Made by a program: the position numbers and the translations under genes. The notes under the pieces are model-generated. The model made no database searches and was not told the DNA's origin. It was given only the letters and a program-made list of their open reading frames with translations. Below are positions 19,949-31,688 of a stretch of DNA of 64,000 nucleotides, piece after piece. Source of the DNA: Torymus aiolomorphi (Eukaryota; Arthropoda; Insecta; Hymenoptera; Torymidae); NCBI GenBank assembly GCA_036365515.1, contig CM070875.1, positions 99,706,628 through 99,770,627 of the forward strand, written 5' to 3'. The stretch's first letter is position 1, and each line of letters opens with the position of its first letter.

Positions 19949-22900
19949 TCAGAGTCTAAGTCGTTTGCTGGGAGGCTCTCCGTTCTCATCAATCGAAGGA
20001 CTGTACCGAATGCTCTGTCGACTCTGCTTATGTAGGCCTCCGTCGGCTTCCCCCTCTCCATCATGCTCACTCATGATTGGCTCTTCCACTTCCATTCCTC
20101 CCCCGTCTCCATCATGTTCATTCATGATTGGCTCTTCCACCTCCATTTCTTCATCCTCTTGAATTAAGTATCGCAGAAGTTGTATATCTTCCTCATCGAA
20201 GGTTGCATAGTGTCCCCATGGTAATGTATCTGTGCTGTTTGCTAACAGATGGCGTTTATCATCGTGGGGACTGAGAGCCACTTTGTTTTCGTTCTCTGTA
20301 TGAACAATATGATTCTTGGAACGAATATTATTCTGCTGACATCTTATTGTTTCTTCATTAAAGAGACAGTCTCGATAGTTTTCAAAGGTGATGGTTGTTT
20401 TCACAACTAATGATTTTACACCCTTGGCTTTCTTTATAGGTTTCTCATTTTGAATGAGAACGCTATACATTTTACTGCGTAGTCCAATAAATTCAGTCAT
20501 GATATTACCATTACACTCATCCTTCATGAGTCCAATAACTTTTTTGTTTTGCAAAGGCAGCCCAAACTGAGTGTCTTTTGAATAATCTGATGTATCAAAC
20601 ATGTGGATATCCTCTTTCATAATATCATACATATTCACTCCTTGAATTTCGTATATAAGACTGTCTGTATCGGTGTAGAGAAGTTTACTCCTGTTTCCAA
20701 CACGTTTTCTCATATATGAGTAATGGAAATCATATATAAGAGTTTTGGAAATGTCGAGAACGGAGAGACCAACGTAGATAGGTTTTTGAATTGCGATTTC
20801 CGTTCGAGAAAGTTGTATGGCAACCAAGTTTTCATCAAAAATCGAACGACTGTGAAAATTCGGCTTAGCAATCATCACCTCAGCTCCGTATCGACCTTTC
20901 CACTTATTAACGAGTTTTACATCCACTCGTTTGCGTTCATTCTCCATAGTCGTACCATACACAGCGTTAATTAAAAGTTTAAAGAAAAGTTTTTCAAACT
21001 CATTCTTTGCCTGCTTCCTCTTCTCTGTGTTCAAATCAACGTAAGGCTTGAGCCATGCACTTTGTTTAAATTGTAGTACTCTATGAATCTTCTTTAGAAC
21101 TAAACCATGCTGGAGAGCTTGTTTTAACGCTCGATAATGAATGATATACTTACTTTTGTTAAATAAAGTGGTGAGTAATGGTAAATCCTTATGATCATCG
21201 TGAATATTCGTTGGGTATTCTAAATCCACCTGTAATATATAGCCAATTGAACTATCATCTGGAATGTCAAAAAAAAATCCAGGATCATCAAAATATTCAA
21301 GCCAGCGAAAACCTCCTTCTGGTAAGTACTGCGTCATAGCCCATCCATATAAATTATTAGCATCATAGTACATTAAATACTTCTCCTCTTCGTTGGGATT
21401 GTAACCCTCAGTCATATATTTGTTATTAGCCTTGGCGTAACGGTTCGAACATTGGCTGACTCCACCTCTAATCCCTCTTTCAACGAATAACAGCATATCT
21501 ATGTCGGTAAGTAATTGAAGTTCGACTTGTATGTATTTTAACATAGCATCCCACGTTAGTCCTGGAGTAGTGTAGTAATGCGCAGGATCCAAGCCATAAG
21601 CCTCAATGCACGTCGTCCGAAAATTCTCAAAGACGTCGGCTAATAGAAGTACATCTGTTGTCAAATATATGTCAGAATACTCACCAAGCGTACTAATATT
21701 GAAAGTATTCCAGACCGTCACCGCATAATTATATTCAGTATCAGCAATGCCAGAGTCAGTTAATTTACTGTAAAAATCTTCTTTTGAAGGCAACTCTGTT
21801 TCCTTCAATTTTTCGAGTGATGAAATGTAGTCATACGGGAAAATGCCTTTTCTCAGCAACAACTTTATTTGTTCCTCTGTATATCCATCTTTCATAAATA
21901 CACTGCTGGTAATGTTTTTTTCGTCCAAATACGACGCCAATTTCTCCAAGGATGATGCCATGAACCTGAAGGAATCTATAAATTTAAAATTGAAATCGCT
22001 ACCTTCGATATATTTTGTGAAAGATATATATCGTTCTTTATTTTCAGCAATAAGTTGTACACGTCCTTTTAAAATTTCATCACTTGCAAGTTCCTTAATG
22101 ATAAAATGCGAGTCATAACCTGTCAGATTATGAAACACTACTGGGATAAACCTGGCATCTTTAAAGTTGATGTTACATTCCTCATGAGCAGCTCCTCTAT
22201 ACCTGAAATCATATACATAATTAATTTAATATATATGTTTAAATAACATGAATTAATAATAATGTAGTTTACTTACTTTCCAGTAATATGGCAGTGGTCT
22301 CGTACTTTTTTATCCTTGATAGAAAACTGCTTACTGCAAATATGACATTCTTTAGCTGCTTTAAAGTCTTCCATCTCTTCAGTAGTGAGAATCATAGGTT
22401 TAGGGGCATTGTACATCTCTTCCAAATGAGTAGCCAATTCTTGAAGTTTTACAATGAACCAGACAGCAGGGCTCATTTCACCATCTTCTTTCTGCCGATA
22501 ACTGTGATAGGCTGATCGATTATCATCGAAATTACATTTTAAATAATACCCAATACTATAAGCTTGGTGTTCTTGAAATGCACGTGATGCTTCATCTTTT
22601 ACAGGTTTCAGGAAACATTCGAAATCCGCATAGATAACATAAGGTACTTTTGTCTGTCGATTATAATTTTTAAATGAAAGAATATTATCTTGGGGCATAG
22701 GTAATTTAATCTTACACTTATTCAATTGTATTCAGTCGACTTCATGTTTTTTCAACTTTTCTTCTGAATGAAAATAATGTAGACATCGATCACAGACGTG
22801 ACATTTTCCATTATGCTTTGTTAATTGTCTCGTTACCAAGCGTGATAAGTTTTTTATCCAAACGTAGTGAAACTTTGGCATTGGAGCATTTGGATTATCA

Positions 22901-23988
22901 TTACTTTCTTCTTTTTCATTTTCATCCACATAGTAGTCTTGTATAAGTAGTAAATTAATATGTGAATTTTTCTTTAGAGATGTAAGATAGCACGGATGAA
23001 GTTTAAAATTTCCATTATTCATTTTTAAAATGTATACGTTTATAGAAATACAATTTTGGTTTTCAAATTTATTTATCTGCCTCAGCGAGATAGGAAACTC
23101 TATGCCAATGAAGTTTAGTTCATCGTCAAATTTTGTATACTTACTAACTCGATTCGCATCTTTCTCTTGGGGGTGCAGTGCAGCCAAAACGGACCACTTG
23201 AAGCATTGATCATCTTTATTTTGTATATTCACACAAGCCTTTTTCATAAGTATTTCCTTTGGTAGTGGTATATAGGAACTTCCTTTCATTGGCTCATACT
23301 TATTGATGTTTATTGTCAGACTTAAAATTTGTTGTAGACTCCATCCGGAACCTCTTTCTTGAAATTCTTCCATCTCACGCTGAACAGCTTGTTTAACATT
23401 AATATCGAACCATTGTTTTAAATCTGTGACTTTTTGTATCGGTGCATTTTCTGTATTAAAGTATTTAACTTCCGCATCTACCGAGTCACTCTTTTGGATT
23501 ATGTATTCTGCTGCAAGTTCAGAATTCACTTTAATTGCATTGTATACCTTAAGAGCGTCCATAATCTTCGATTCAAAGATGATTTGAGCATCCTTCATAA
23601 ATGAGATTATATCCATATGAGTTAGATTAGATATCACACCTGATCGTATGCGTCTCTCAAATGCTGAGAACAAATCATCCCATTTAACACTTTGGTCTCC
23701 TTCCTCACTTAATGATGGTGAATTTTGTAACAAGCGACCACCAGATTTTAAAAAATTACGCAGTTTATTTTGAATAGTCAGCAAATGTGTCATTGATGTT
23801 TGACATTTCTGCTTCTTTGCTCTGGTAAGCATTACCGAAGTGGCTAACTTCTCTAATGCATTAATAGCATCACTATTCAAATCAATCCAGTTCTTTATAT
23901 CAGAAGAAGTTGCAAGTCCTTTGTTTATACTCTCTAATGATTTCCATAATAATTTAACTATATAACCGTAATACTCAGGAGATGTCAT
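19949..23988 (-). pseudogene. Polinton protein-primed family B DNA polymerase, one intron and one in-frame stop
   Basis: 1321 codons in two exons (22277-23988 and 19949-22202). The 74-nt GT-AG intron at 22203-22276 joins in frame. The N-terminal ~410 residues are Polinton-specific and end in a CxxC...H finger. The exonuclease motifs are YADFECF (Exo I), FHNLTGYDSHF (Exo II) and YLTTDVLLLADVF (Exo III). The polymerase motifs are DANNLYGWAM (A), KLLINAVYG (B) and YTDTDSL (C). An acidic tail duplicates MEVEEPIMxEHDG. A TGA at 22732-22734 interrupts the frame at the end of the finger. The start at 23988 was chosen because the frame upstream opens only with GTG. It would replicate the element from its terminal repeats. 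Confidence 0.88.
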
Positions 23989-24044
23989 TCTCACCTAAAT
24001 GTCTTTGTCACGCTCCTAGTTGACTTACCTTCTTCCACAATGCT

Positions 24045-24170
24045 GGCTTGATGAATCCTCGTAGTAGTCCTTACACTGGGAAGTAGCACTCGATGAATCT
24101 TTGTAGTCTATCTTGCACTGAGAAGTAACACTTGATAAATCCTTGTAGTAGTCCTTACACTTGAACTCGT
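24045..24170 (-). repeat. 42-bp tandem repeat, three copies, in the PolB leader
   Basis: The unit GATGAATC(C/T)T(C/T)GTAGTAGTCC...CAC is repeated with small changes at a 42-bp step. On the minus strand it is open as 14-residue repeats (Cys-Lys-Asp-Tyr-Tyr type) but has no ATG and ends at TAA. It may be a leader or operator array rather than coding. Confidence 0.65.
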
Positions 24171-24215
24171 TGATTCGATGCAATCGACTGATGGCGCGGT
24201 TACGATGCGGCTGCT

Positions 24216-24355
24216 CTTATAGCCCTCCAATGGTACGATAGTGGGGGGGGGGGGCTTCGAGGAAGTAAAGAACCTTCGAGAGAGGAAGGAAACTCGAGGA
24301 AGGGAGGGGATTCGTGGAAGGAAGTTTCGAGAAAGGAGAATCTCGACTATAAAAG
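24216..24355. promoter_or_regulatory. Divergent PolB / unknown-gene promoter with heat-shock-element-like sites
   Basis: Minus-strand GGGCTATAAG (24216-24224) faces PolB. Plus-strand TATAAAAG (24348-24355) faces the gene at 24435. A textbook three-pentamer heat-shock element, gGAAgtTTCgaGAAa, lies at 24320-24334. A near-perfect one (GAAccTTCgaGAG) lies at 24270-24282. The sequence between is purine-rich with a G12 run. Confidence 0.65.
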
Positions 24356-24434
24356 AGCGCTCGCTACTCCGCTAGCTTAGACGAGGACGACGCGGCGAGG
24401 CAGCAACAGCTCTTCATCATCAGCAGCAAAGAGA

Positions 24435-25134
24435 ATGGAGTACATCGTAGACGTTCAGGGCTTCAAAAGATCGTCGAACTTATTCGTCGTGAAGGAGTTA
24501 GCCATCCTCGAGCTATCTGAAAACTCCAGTCCATCAATCTATCACTTTCAGCCACCTTGTCAGTGGAAACGTCTTCTACATGAAGAAAAGATGGCGAATG
24601 AGTGGCTCATAAAAAATTATCATGGAATGGCATGGGAGTCTGGAATGTTTCCATACAGTCGGATAATAGAGATTTTACAAAGTAGACTCAAGAACGCTAC
24701 AACAATCCATGTAAAAGGGTATGAAAAAAGAAAGTGGATTAAAGAAATGGTTCCCGGAAAGTAAGTATTAAAAAAAAGCAATATTCTTACATAACTTTCA
24801 ATAATTACATTTATATTTTTTTTTTCTTAGACTAGTTAATAATATTGAAGATTTTGGATGTCCGGCGTTGAAAAAAATTCATAAGGATGAGAAAATTAGA
24901 TGTCCGAAACACCCGCTCTGTGCAAAACCGAAGTGCGCTGTAAAGAATGCAGATTCATTGAGATGGTGGCTGCTGGAAAATGTCTACACCCACGACGATT
25001 CACCTAACGTATCCTGGGAAAATAAGGATGTTTGCGATCATCAAGAGGAGTGCTGTTTGGGTCTTGTGCCAATGCCTCGAACAGAAAGCGTGAATTTACT
25101 TACTACTGAATTGTTTCATTCGATGTATACATAA
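24435..25134 (+). CDS. Polinton-associated protein of unknown function, copy B (209 aa, two exons)
   Basis: Exon 1 is 24435-24760 and exon 2 is 24831-25134. The 70-nt intron has GTAAGT and a long T-tract before TTAG, and splicing keeps the frame. The protein starts MEYIVDVQGFK, then FVVKELAIL, NYHGMAWESGMFPYS, KGYEKRKW and a C-terminal Cys/His region (RCPKHPLCAKPKCAVKNA), with a further Cys/His cluster (CDHQEECCL). It is homologous to copy A at 12314-12802, which lacks the intron and the last ~45 residues. The promoter has heat-shock-like elements. The function is unknown. Confidence 0.75.
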
Positions 25135-25182
25135 TTTTAAGATTTTTTAATAATGTATTATAAATAAATAAATGTATGAAAG

Positions 25183-25278
25183 AGAGAGAAAATTTTGGAG
25201 GGGAAAGGTAAAATATTTGTTGACAGGTTATTCCACACAGGTGGGAGCGTTGGTTGGGGCTCTCACCATTTTCTCTTT
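25183..25278 (+). ncRNA. Predicted three-way-junction stem-loop, copy 2
   Basis: The outer stem AGAGAAAAT (25185-25193) pairs with ATTTTCTCT (25268-25276). The inner hairpin GGTGGGAGC...GGCTCTCACC has the same GTTGGTTGG loop as 19382-19475. It lies about 50 nt downstream of the stop of 24435-25134. The loop-proximal sequence is nearly identical between the copies, while the first hairpin is diverged. Confidence 0.6.
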
Positions 25279-25290
25279 ATATATATATAT

Positions 25291-25732
<442 letters not shown>

Positions 25733-25791
<59 letters not shown>

Positions 25792-26220
25792 TCAATCATT
25801 TACATACACACTTAATCAATCAATCATTTACATACACACTTAATCAATCATTCATATACATTCAATCATTTACATACACACTTAATCAATCAATCATATA
25901 CATTCAATCAATCAATCATTCATATACATTCAATCATTTACATACACACTTAATCAATCAATCAATCATTCATATACATTCATTCATTTACATACACACT
26001 TAATCAATCATACATATTCATTCGCACACTCTCATTTACATATACATTCAATCATTTACATACACACTTAATCAATCAATCATTCATATACATTCAATCA
26101 TTTACATACACACTTAATCAATCATACATATTCATTTATATACATATATATTCATTCGCACACTCTCATTTACATATACACTTTATCATTTATATATGCA
26201 TGCATATCATCTTAAGATTA
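25733..26220. repeat. (TA)n and CATTTACATACACACTTAAT minisatellite
   Basis: A pure TA tract to about 25788 is followed by imperfect units of about 44 bp built from CATTTACATACACACTTAAT and CAATCATTCATATACATT. Confidence 0.85.
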
Positions 26221-26361
26221 ATAAGAAAAAAACCATTACTTTTTATTTTTATTTTATTTAAATGAATATAAAAAAAACTTATAAAAATGTTAATATAAAA
26301 ACTTATAAAAACTTATAAAAAATCATAAAAAAGTTCATATAAAATTATAATTTAAAATAAT

Positions 26362-28817
26362 TTAACTATTATCCCCGCTTGCACCAGTACTTTGGGTAGC
26401 TCCTCCTCTGCTACGTGTTTCTGCAATTTAACAATAGAAAATAATTAGAATAGATAAATTAAAATAAAATTAGAATAAAGTTGAAATAAAATTAGAATAA
26501 AAAAAATTCTCTTACCTCTCTATCGTCTGCCTCCTCCTAATTACCAATCGCGGTGGTGGCATCATCTCCGCTACGTCCATTGCGGGTGATGGAGGTGTTC
26601 TCAATGGACGTGGTGAGGCATGCGGTCCCTGCAATGGGATAACCTCACCCAGTGGGTCGTCCGCAGTAGTAAAGTTTTCCTAGAAAAAAAAATATTAATT
26701 TAATATATACATATGCGTACTTTGTCAACATGCATATATTTAATCATCTACATCATTCTCATACACACTCATATACGACATGTAATCTATCATTTATACA
26801 GATATATACATAAAATCAAACATTCATATACATAATCATTCATATACATAAATATCTATCAATCATTTATACACTTGCGCACTGCATCATGTATTATAAT
26901 ATACACGCCCGCAGACACTTACACTTTACACGCGCACATGTGTATACGCATACTACACCGCACACTTTACGCCTGCACTCGTACACATACCCACACACTG
27001 CATCACGTATAATATATACGCTCGCATACACTTTCACTTTCCACAAGCATCTGCACTCACACTGCATCACATATTATAAGATATACGCCCGCACACACTT
27101 ACACTTTACACGCGCACTTTACGCCTGCATTCGTACACATACCCATTCTATGCATTTAAACATATATACGCCACGCCTTTACATCCCCACACTATACCAT
27201 GCAAATAAGCCCTCACACTGCACTACACATTTAAACATATATACACCATTACTTGTATACGTATACAGTGCACCGTACGTTACAATACATATACGTCGAC
27301 ACTTGTATACGCACACACATTGCAACGTGTAAATATAATACATACACGCCCGCACACGCTTACACTTTATACGTATACGCCCTCATATGTACACGCGCAC
27401 CCGCACACTGCATCGCATATTATAAGATAAACTTCCACACACACGCGCACTTTTACACGTACACGCGTATACACACCGCGAATTATAACACACATACATA
27501 TATTATACGTCCGCTCGTACAGTGCATTTTACTGATAAACACTCACATACACACACACACACATATATATATAACATACTGCACCATGCATTATGACACA
27601 CACGTTCGCACACTCGCATACACATACACCTGCACTTTACACTTATGCAAATAATGTACACGTATATACATAGACACGCCTGCAATTTACACTCGCGCAA
27701 GTAACACAACCGCATACAAATATGTCACACTGGTACACACCACGTACTCACGTCATGCACCCGCGCTCACATACACACACACATATATATATAACATACT
27801 GCACCATGCATTATGACACACACACGTTCGCACACTCGCATACACATACATGTGTCTATACTTTATACACACGATCGCGCACTCATATGAATAATGTGCC
27901 CCACACATCCATGCATCACATTGGTACACAACCACCGCGCACTTGCACCCACACAAGCGTATATTCACACACATGAAACGTACCCGGCTCGCACATCCGC
28001 ACAAATAATACCCTGCAAATATACGCACACATATCCGCACATATATACATAAACCCACGCACCCGCATAAAGACTTACCCCGGTAGTGTCAAACTCGGGC
28101 GAAGGCAGCCACATGAAATGTTCCTGTGGCTGCTGTTGCTGCCATGAGGAGGAGGTGGATGGCTGCTGCTGCTGCTGTGGTGGAGGCGAGGAGGCCCACG
28201 GTGGCAGCGGTGTCGAGGGCTGCTGTTGCTGCCATGAGGAGGAGGTCGATGGCTGCTGCTGCTGCTGTGGTGGAGGCGAGGAGGCCCACGGTGGCAGCGG
28301 TGTCGAGGGCTGCTGTAACGGCCATGAGGATGGTGGTGGTGGCTGTTGTGGCGGCCCCGAGGAGGCCGATTGTGGCGGCAGCGGCAGCTGGCTGGACGGC
28401 GGCGGCGGCGGTAGCAGCTGTCGAGCGCTGCTGCTGCTGCGAGGAAGAGGAGGGCAGCTCCTCGCAAAATGCCTCGAGGAAGTCTCGGACATTTTGCGAG
28501 GACATTTCCTCCTCTCCGAGCAGCACTCGAAGCTCCTGGGCGAGCTGACCAGACGACTTATCCATGTCAGCCTCCCCAGCGCTGCGTCGCAGCTCCTGCA
28601 GGAGCTCGAGCGGGACGTCCTCCTCGTCCTCCTCCTCCTGCTGCGGTAGCTGCTGCTGTTCCTGCTGCGGCGGTGGCTCCTGCTGCGGTAGCGGGTGCGG
28701 CTGCTGCGCGGTCTCGCTCTCCTCTACGAGGTTAATGATTTCCTGGAGGATATCATCCTCCATATCACCATTGACTAGGAGGTCCTCCAGGAGATAGTTC
28801 AATGGCGCCGGGTCCAT
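26362..28817 (-). CDS. Spliced proline/glutamine-rich gene at the Polinton right end
   Basis: Not recognised. Exon 1 (28079-28817) starts MDPAPLNYLLEDLLVNG. It has an acidic Gln/Glu-rich segment and helices (RDFLEAFCEELP), then low-complexity sequence. The donor GTAAGT at 28078 fits an acceptor after a T-tract at 26680. Exon 2 (26516-26679) reads ENFTTADDPLGEVIP...PPPRLVIRRRQTIER, and exon 3 (26362-26407) ends STGASGDNS. Exons 2 and 3 connect to the Pro/Gln frame of exon 1, which is one nucleotide out of frame with the ATG frame. The shift falls at or near a CAG run (28430-28445). The ATG frame alone would end at 28089. A 90-bp coding repeat occurs twice. A transcription-factor-like or scaffold role is only a guess. 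Confidence 0.55.
26680..28078. repeat. Intron filled with CA/CG-rich cryptic repeat
   Basis: About 1.4 kb of imperfect ACAC, GCAC and TATACG motifs, with blocks such as ACACGCCCGCACAC and CATACTGCACCATGCATTATG recurring (27565 and 27795). It forms the first intron of the right-end gene and has no credible ORF. Confidence 0.75.
28130..28310. repeat. 90-bp tandem duplication in coding sequence
   Basis: Two nearly identical copies beginning CTGCTGTTGCTGCCATGAGG, followed by a truncated third that starts CTGCTGTAACGGCCATGAGG. In the Pro/Gln frame each encodes a Trp-containing PSTSSSWQQQQ-type repeat. Confidence 0.85.
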
Positions 28818-28880
28818 CGTGCGTATGTGTGTGTGTATATATGAGAGAGAGACTAATGAGGCCCGCTCATGCGCCGGGCC

Positions 28881-29150
28881 CTTATTTATAACGAGCGTGC
28901 GCAAGCGCCGAATATTCGAGGCGTAGTTCGCGGAATTCCGCGGCGGATTAGCGTTCGGCTCGAACGTTCGGTTGTATAGCAATAACATTCGAGACGGTTT
29001 GCTACTGCCGGGGGATTCTGCGGAAAACATCTCGAAGTTTCCATGCTCGCGCGCGTGAGCGCCGAATGTTCGGGACGTAGTTCTCGGAATTCGGCGATGG
29101 TCACAGCCTTCTCGAAGTTTCCGTGCTCGCACACTCTTACTATAAATAAG
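28881..29150. promoter_or_regulatory. Right-end divergent promoter with a heat-shock-element cluster
   Basis: Minus-strand TATAAATA (28881-28892) faces the spliced right-end gene. Plus-strand TATAAATA (29141-29148) faces outward. Five GAAnnTTC cores lie between, at 28910, 28962, 29034, 29064 and 29114. The last is a full TTCtcGAAgtTTC triple (29109-29121). A ~45-bp segment (GCGCCGAATRTTCG...GTAGTTC) is duplicated. Confidence 0.65.
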
Positions 29151-29239
29151 GGTGCGGTGCGTAACGGTCTCTCATTACTGTTGTCGCCGCCGCCACCGCC
29201 GCTGCTCTCATCCTGGCTGCCATCGTATCCATCGTACAT

Positions 29240-29344
29240 ATGAACATGAGCACGTGCGGAGCAGACGACATGTGCCGGTATGCACAGCGAGCGGCCATGA
29301 TGATGTTATTGAGCACGTGGGATAGTCTTCCCGCGCGTGATTAA
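29240..29344 (+). CDS. Candidate 34-residue ORF downstream of the outward promoter
   Basis: ATG at 29240, about 90 nt after a good TATA box, opens a Met/Arg/Ala-rich frame ending at TAA. It is too short to judge, and the real product may be a non-coding RNA running into the TIR. Confidence 0.25.
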   Translation: MNMSTCGADDMCRYAQRAAMMMLLSTWDSLPARD

Positions 29345-29384
29345 GTCCGCCGCGCGTGTGCGGTGTAGTTGAGAGAGAGGGAGC

Positions 29385-29580
29385 GCGCCAGGCTCATGTA
29401 GCGGCCTGTGGCCGACCGAACGGCCCCACCACTGCGCGGTGTAGCTGAAAGAGCGCCAGGCTCATGTAGCGGCCTCTGGCCGACCAAACGGCCCCACTAC
29501 TGCGCGGTGTAGCTGAAAGAGCGCCAGGCTCATGTAGCGGCCTCTGGCCGACCAAACGGCCCCACCACTGCACGCTAACA
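29385..29580. repeat. 68-bp tandem repeat, three copies
   Basis: GCGCCAGGCTCATGTAGCGG recurs at 29385, 29453 and 29521. Each copy contains a GGCC-rich imperfect palindrome (GCGGCC...GGCCGACC). Confidence 0.9.
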
Positions 29581-29809
29581 CTCGCGCTTATTCAAAATGA
29601 TTGCGCGCTCTTATCGGCTGCGCGTTGACAGTCTCGCGTGTCATTATCATGCTTTGCATATACTTCATATATGCAAAATAATATAGTAATTAATATTAAT
29701 ATTCAATTATTAAATATATAAGTATGCATTAATAACTTTTATTAAAATAAATTTAATAATAATAATAAATATTTAATAATAATAATTTTTAATAATAATA
29801 AATGTATAC

Positions 29810-30210
29810 GCTAGATCATCGAGAGCTCGCGATGAGATGAGCTCGAAAATGTGGGGAGACTTCTGGCTCAGTAGGGGCTTCTGGCTCAGTAGGGTTAACA
29901 GGCTTCGTAGAATTCTATGTTTGACTCGAAAATACTATGAGAGCTCTGGCGCAGTTGGGTTAACAGGCTTCATAGTATTCTATGTTTGACTCGAAAATAC
30001 TATGAGAGTTCTGGCGCCGTTGGGTTAACAGGCTTCATAGAATTCTATGTTTGACTTGAAAATACTATGAGAGTTCTAGCGCAGTTGGGTTAACAGGCTT
30101 CATAGAATTCTATGTTTGACTCGAAAATACTATGAGAGTCCTGGCGCACTGCGCTAGAACTCTCTGAGAGTTCCGGCGCACTGCGCCAGAACTCTCATAG
30201 CTTACCTACT
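29810..30210 (-). repeat. Polinton right terminal inverted repeat with ~66-bp subrepeats
   Basis: The unit GGGTTAACAGGCTTCATAGA continuing to GAGAGTTCTGGCGCAG is present about four times. It ends CAGAACTCTCATAGCTTACCTACT and is followed by the TACAAC duplication. It is longer than the left repeat because of extra units. Confidence 0.9.
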
Positions 30211-30250
30211 TACAACGATAGTAAATACTAATTCAATGTCGTAGTTCTAA

Positions 30251-30489
30251 GGGAGAAAATACAATAGGCGCCGTCCGTGCCCTGCTCCGTGCTCTGCGCC
30301 ATCTGCGCCGTGGTATCATCATTCAGCTGATTGGTTGATTCTATTAAGATCATAGAATATATATATATATATCTAAGGTCGGGATGGGTGGAATCAACCA
30401 ATCAGCTGAATGCTTATACCATGGCGCAGACGGCGCAGAGCACGGAGCAGGGCACGGAGCAGAGCACGGCGCCTATTGTATTTCCTCCC
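30251..30489. mobile_element. Harbinger-like foldback MITE, 239 bp, TAA duplication
   Basis: GGGAGAAAATACAATAGGCG at the left pairs with CGCCTATTGTATTTCCTCCC at the right (one mismatch), with long internal arms. TAA is duplicated at 30248-30250 and 30490-30492. A three-base TAA target and GGG termini fit PIF/Harbinger non-autonomous elements. Confidence 0.85.
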
Positions 30490-30919
30490 TAACGGGGCCG
30501 GATTTATATACCACGCTAATAAGATAATACCTATACGTCAATAACAGGAATCTGATTTTTCCAATTAAAAGTTTGGCTAATGTTTTGGCGCGATGTATAA
30601 GTGTTGGAAATAAAAAATACATCATCCTTAAGCGCATAAGCATGCTATTATTTGTTTTATTTAATGATTGGTAGTACTGCTCTGTCGGTATATCATGTCC
30701 TGTATCTGAGGTGTATTCATGTATAATATAATTCTACTAGCAAAATTCAAACGCGCTTCGCGCGTACTATTTTGGTTTTGAGGTTATGAACTTTATTTTC
30801 ATTATGATTTAGTTTTAATTAGTTTAAATGATAAGATAATTAGATACATGTACCAAGCAAAAAATCAAATTTTTTTCTTCTATTTTCATTATTTAGAAGT
30901 TCAATAAATACTTGAGTTA

Positions 30920-31018
30920 CAAAATTCAAATCTAGCACATTTTTAATTTTATAAAATTCAAATCTAGCACATTTTTAATTTTATAAAATTCAAATCTAGC
31001 ACATTTTTAATTTTATAA
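30920..31018. repeat. 32-bp tandem repeat, about three copies
   Basis: AAAATTCAAATCTAGCACAT plus TTTTAATTTTAT is repeated without change. Confidence 0.9.
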
Positions 31019-31189
31019 ATAACATTGTCAATAGATTCAATTTTATACACGAATACCAGATTTTTTAAAATATTGGACAACGAACAGCTACTTCATTGAA
31101 TTCCAAGTTACCTTATATTCTTTATTCTTTATCGTATAAAATTTTACTTGAATACATTTAAAGATTTCCAAAGAATCTAATATTCACAT

Positions 31190-31545
31190 TAGCACATATG
31201 CTATTTATGTACATATGTACATGAATCTTATATATACAAATATCAAATAATACAAAACAAGTGTAGAATGTAATTTTATAATAAAAAACAACAGCATTTA
31301 TAAATCTAATAAAATAAAATATAATAAAAAATAATAAAAATTATAATAAAAAATAAAATATATTTTATCATTTTGACAATTTAAATAATTTCATACTCAT
31401 CTAAAATCTCTTACAGTTGTTTATTAGAGGTATTTTTAGATTCATAAATACTGTTGTTTTTTATTATAAAATTACATTCTACACTTGTTTTATATTATAT
31501 TTGATATTTGTATGTAAGATTTATGTACATATGTACATAAATAAG
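31190..31545. repeat. Foldback repeat with ~105-bp arms
   Basis: 31190-31315 and 31428-31545 are inverted copies at roughly 90 percent identity, sharing ACAAGTGTAGAATGTAATTT and TGTACATATGTACAT. The ~115-bp spacer is AT-rich. Confidence 0.8.
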
Positions 31546-31688
31546 TACATCAACAGTTCTTTGTATATAACTTATGGAACTGTTTCGGGTGTTATAATAT
31601 TTCTGGAGAGGATCGTTTTTAACACTTTGTAAGATTGTGGTGCATTGATTACAAACGAATAAGAATTGATGTACACACCTAATACTGT

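Noticed and set aside
22732..22734. TGA as selenocysteine codon in the polymerase
   Set aside because: No SECIS-like element was noticed and the integrase has an unrelated TAG; ordinary nonsense mutation is simpler.
24005..24035. Short intron in the PolB leader (GTAAGT to TTTAG)
   Set aside because: At about 34 nt it is too short for a normal spliceosomal intron.
28086..28649. Cys/Gly-rich plus frame resembling a metallothionein or silk-like protein
   Set aside because: It is the antisense of the CAG-rich exon of the right-end gene; no promoter or start supports it.
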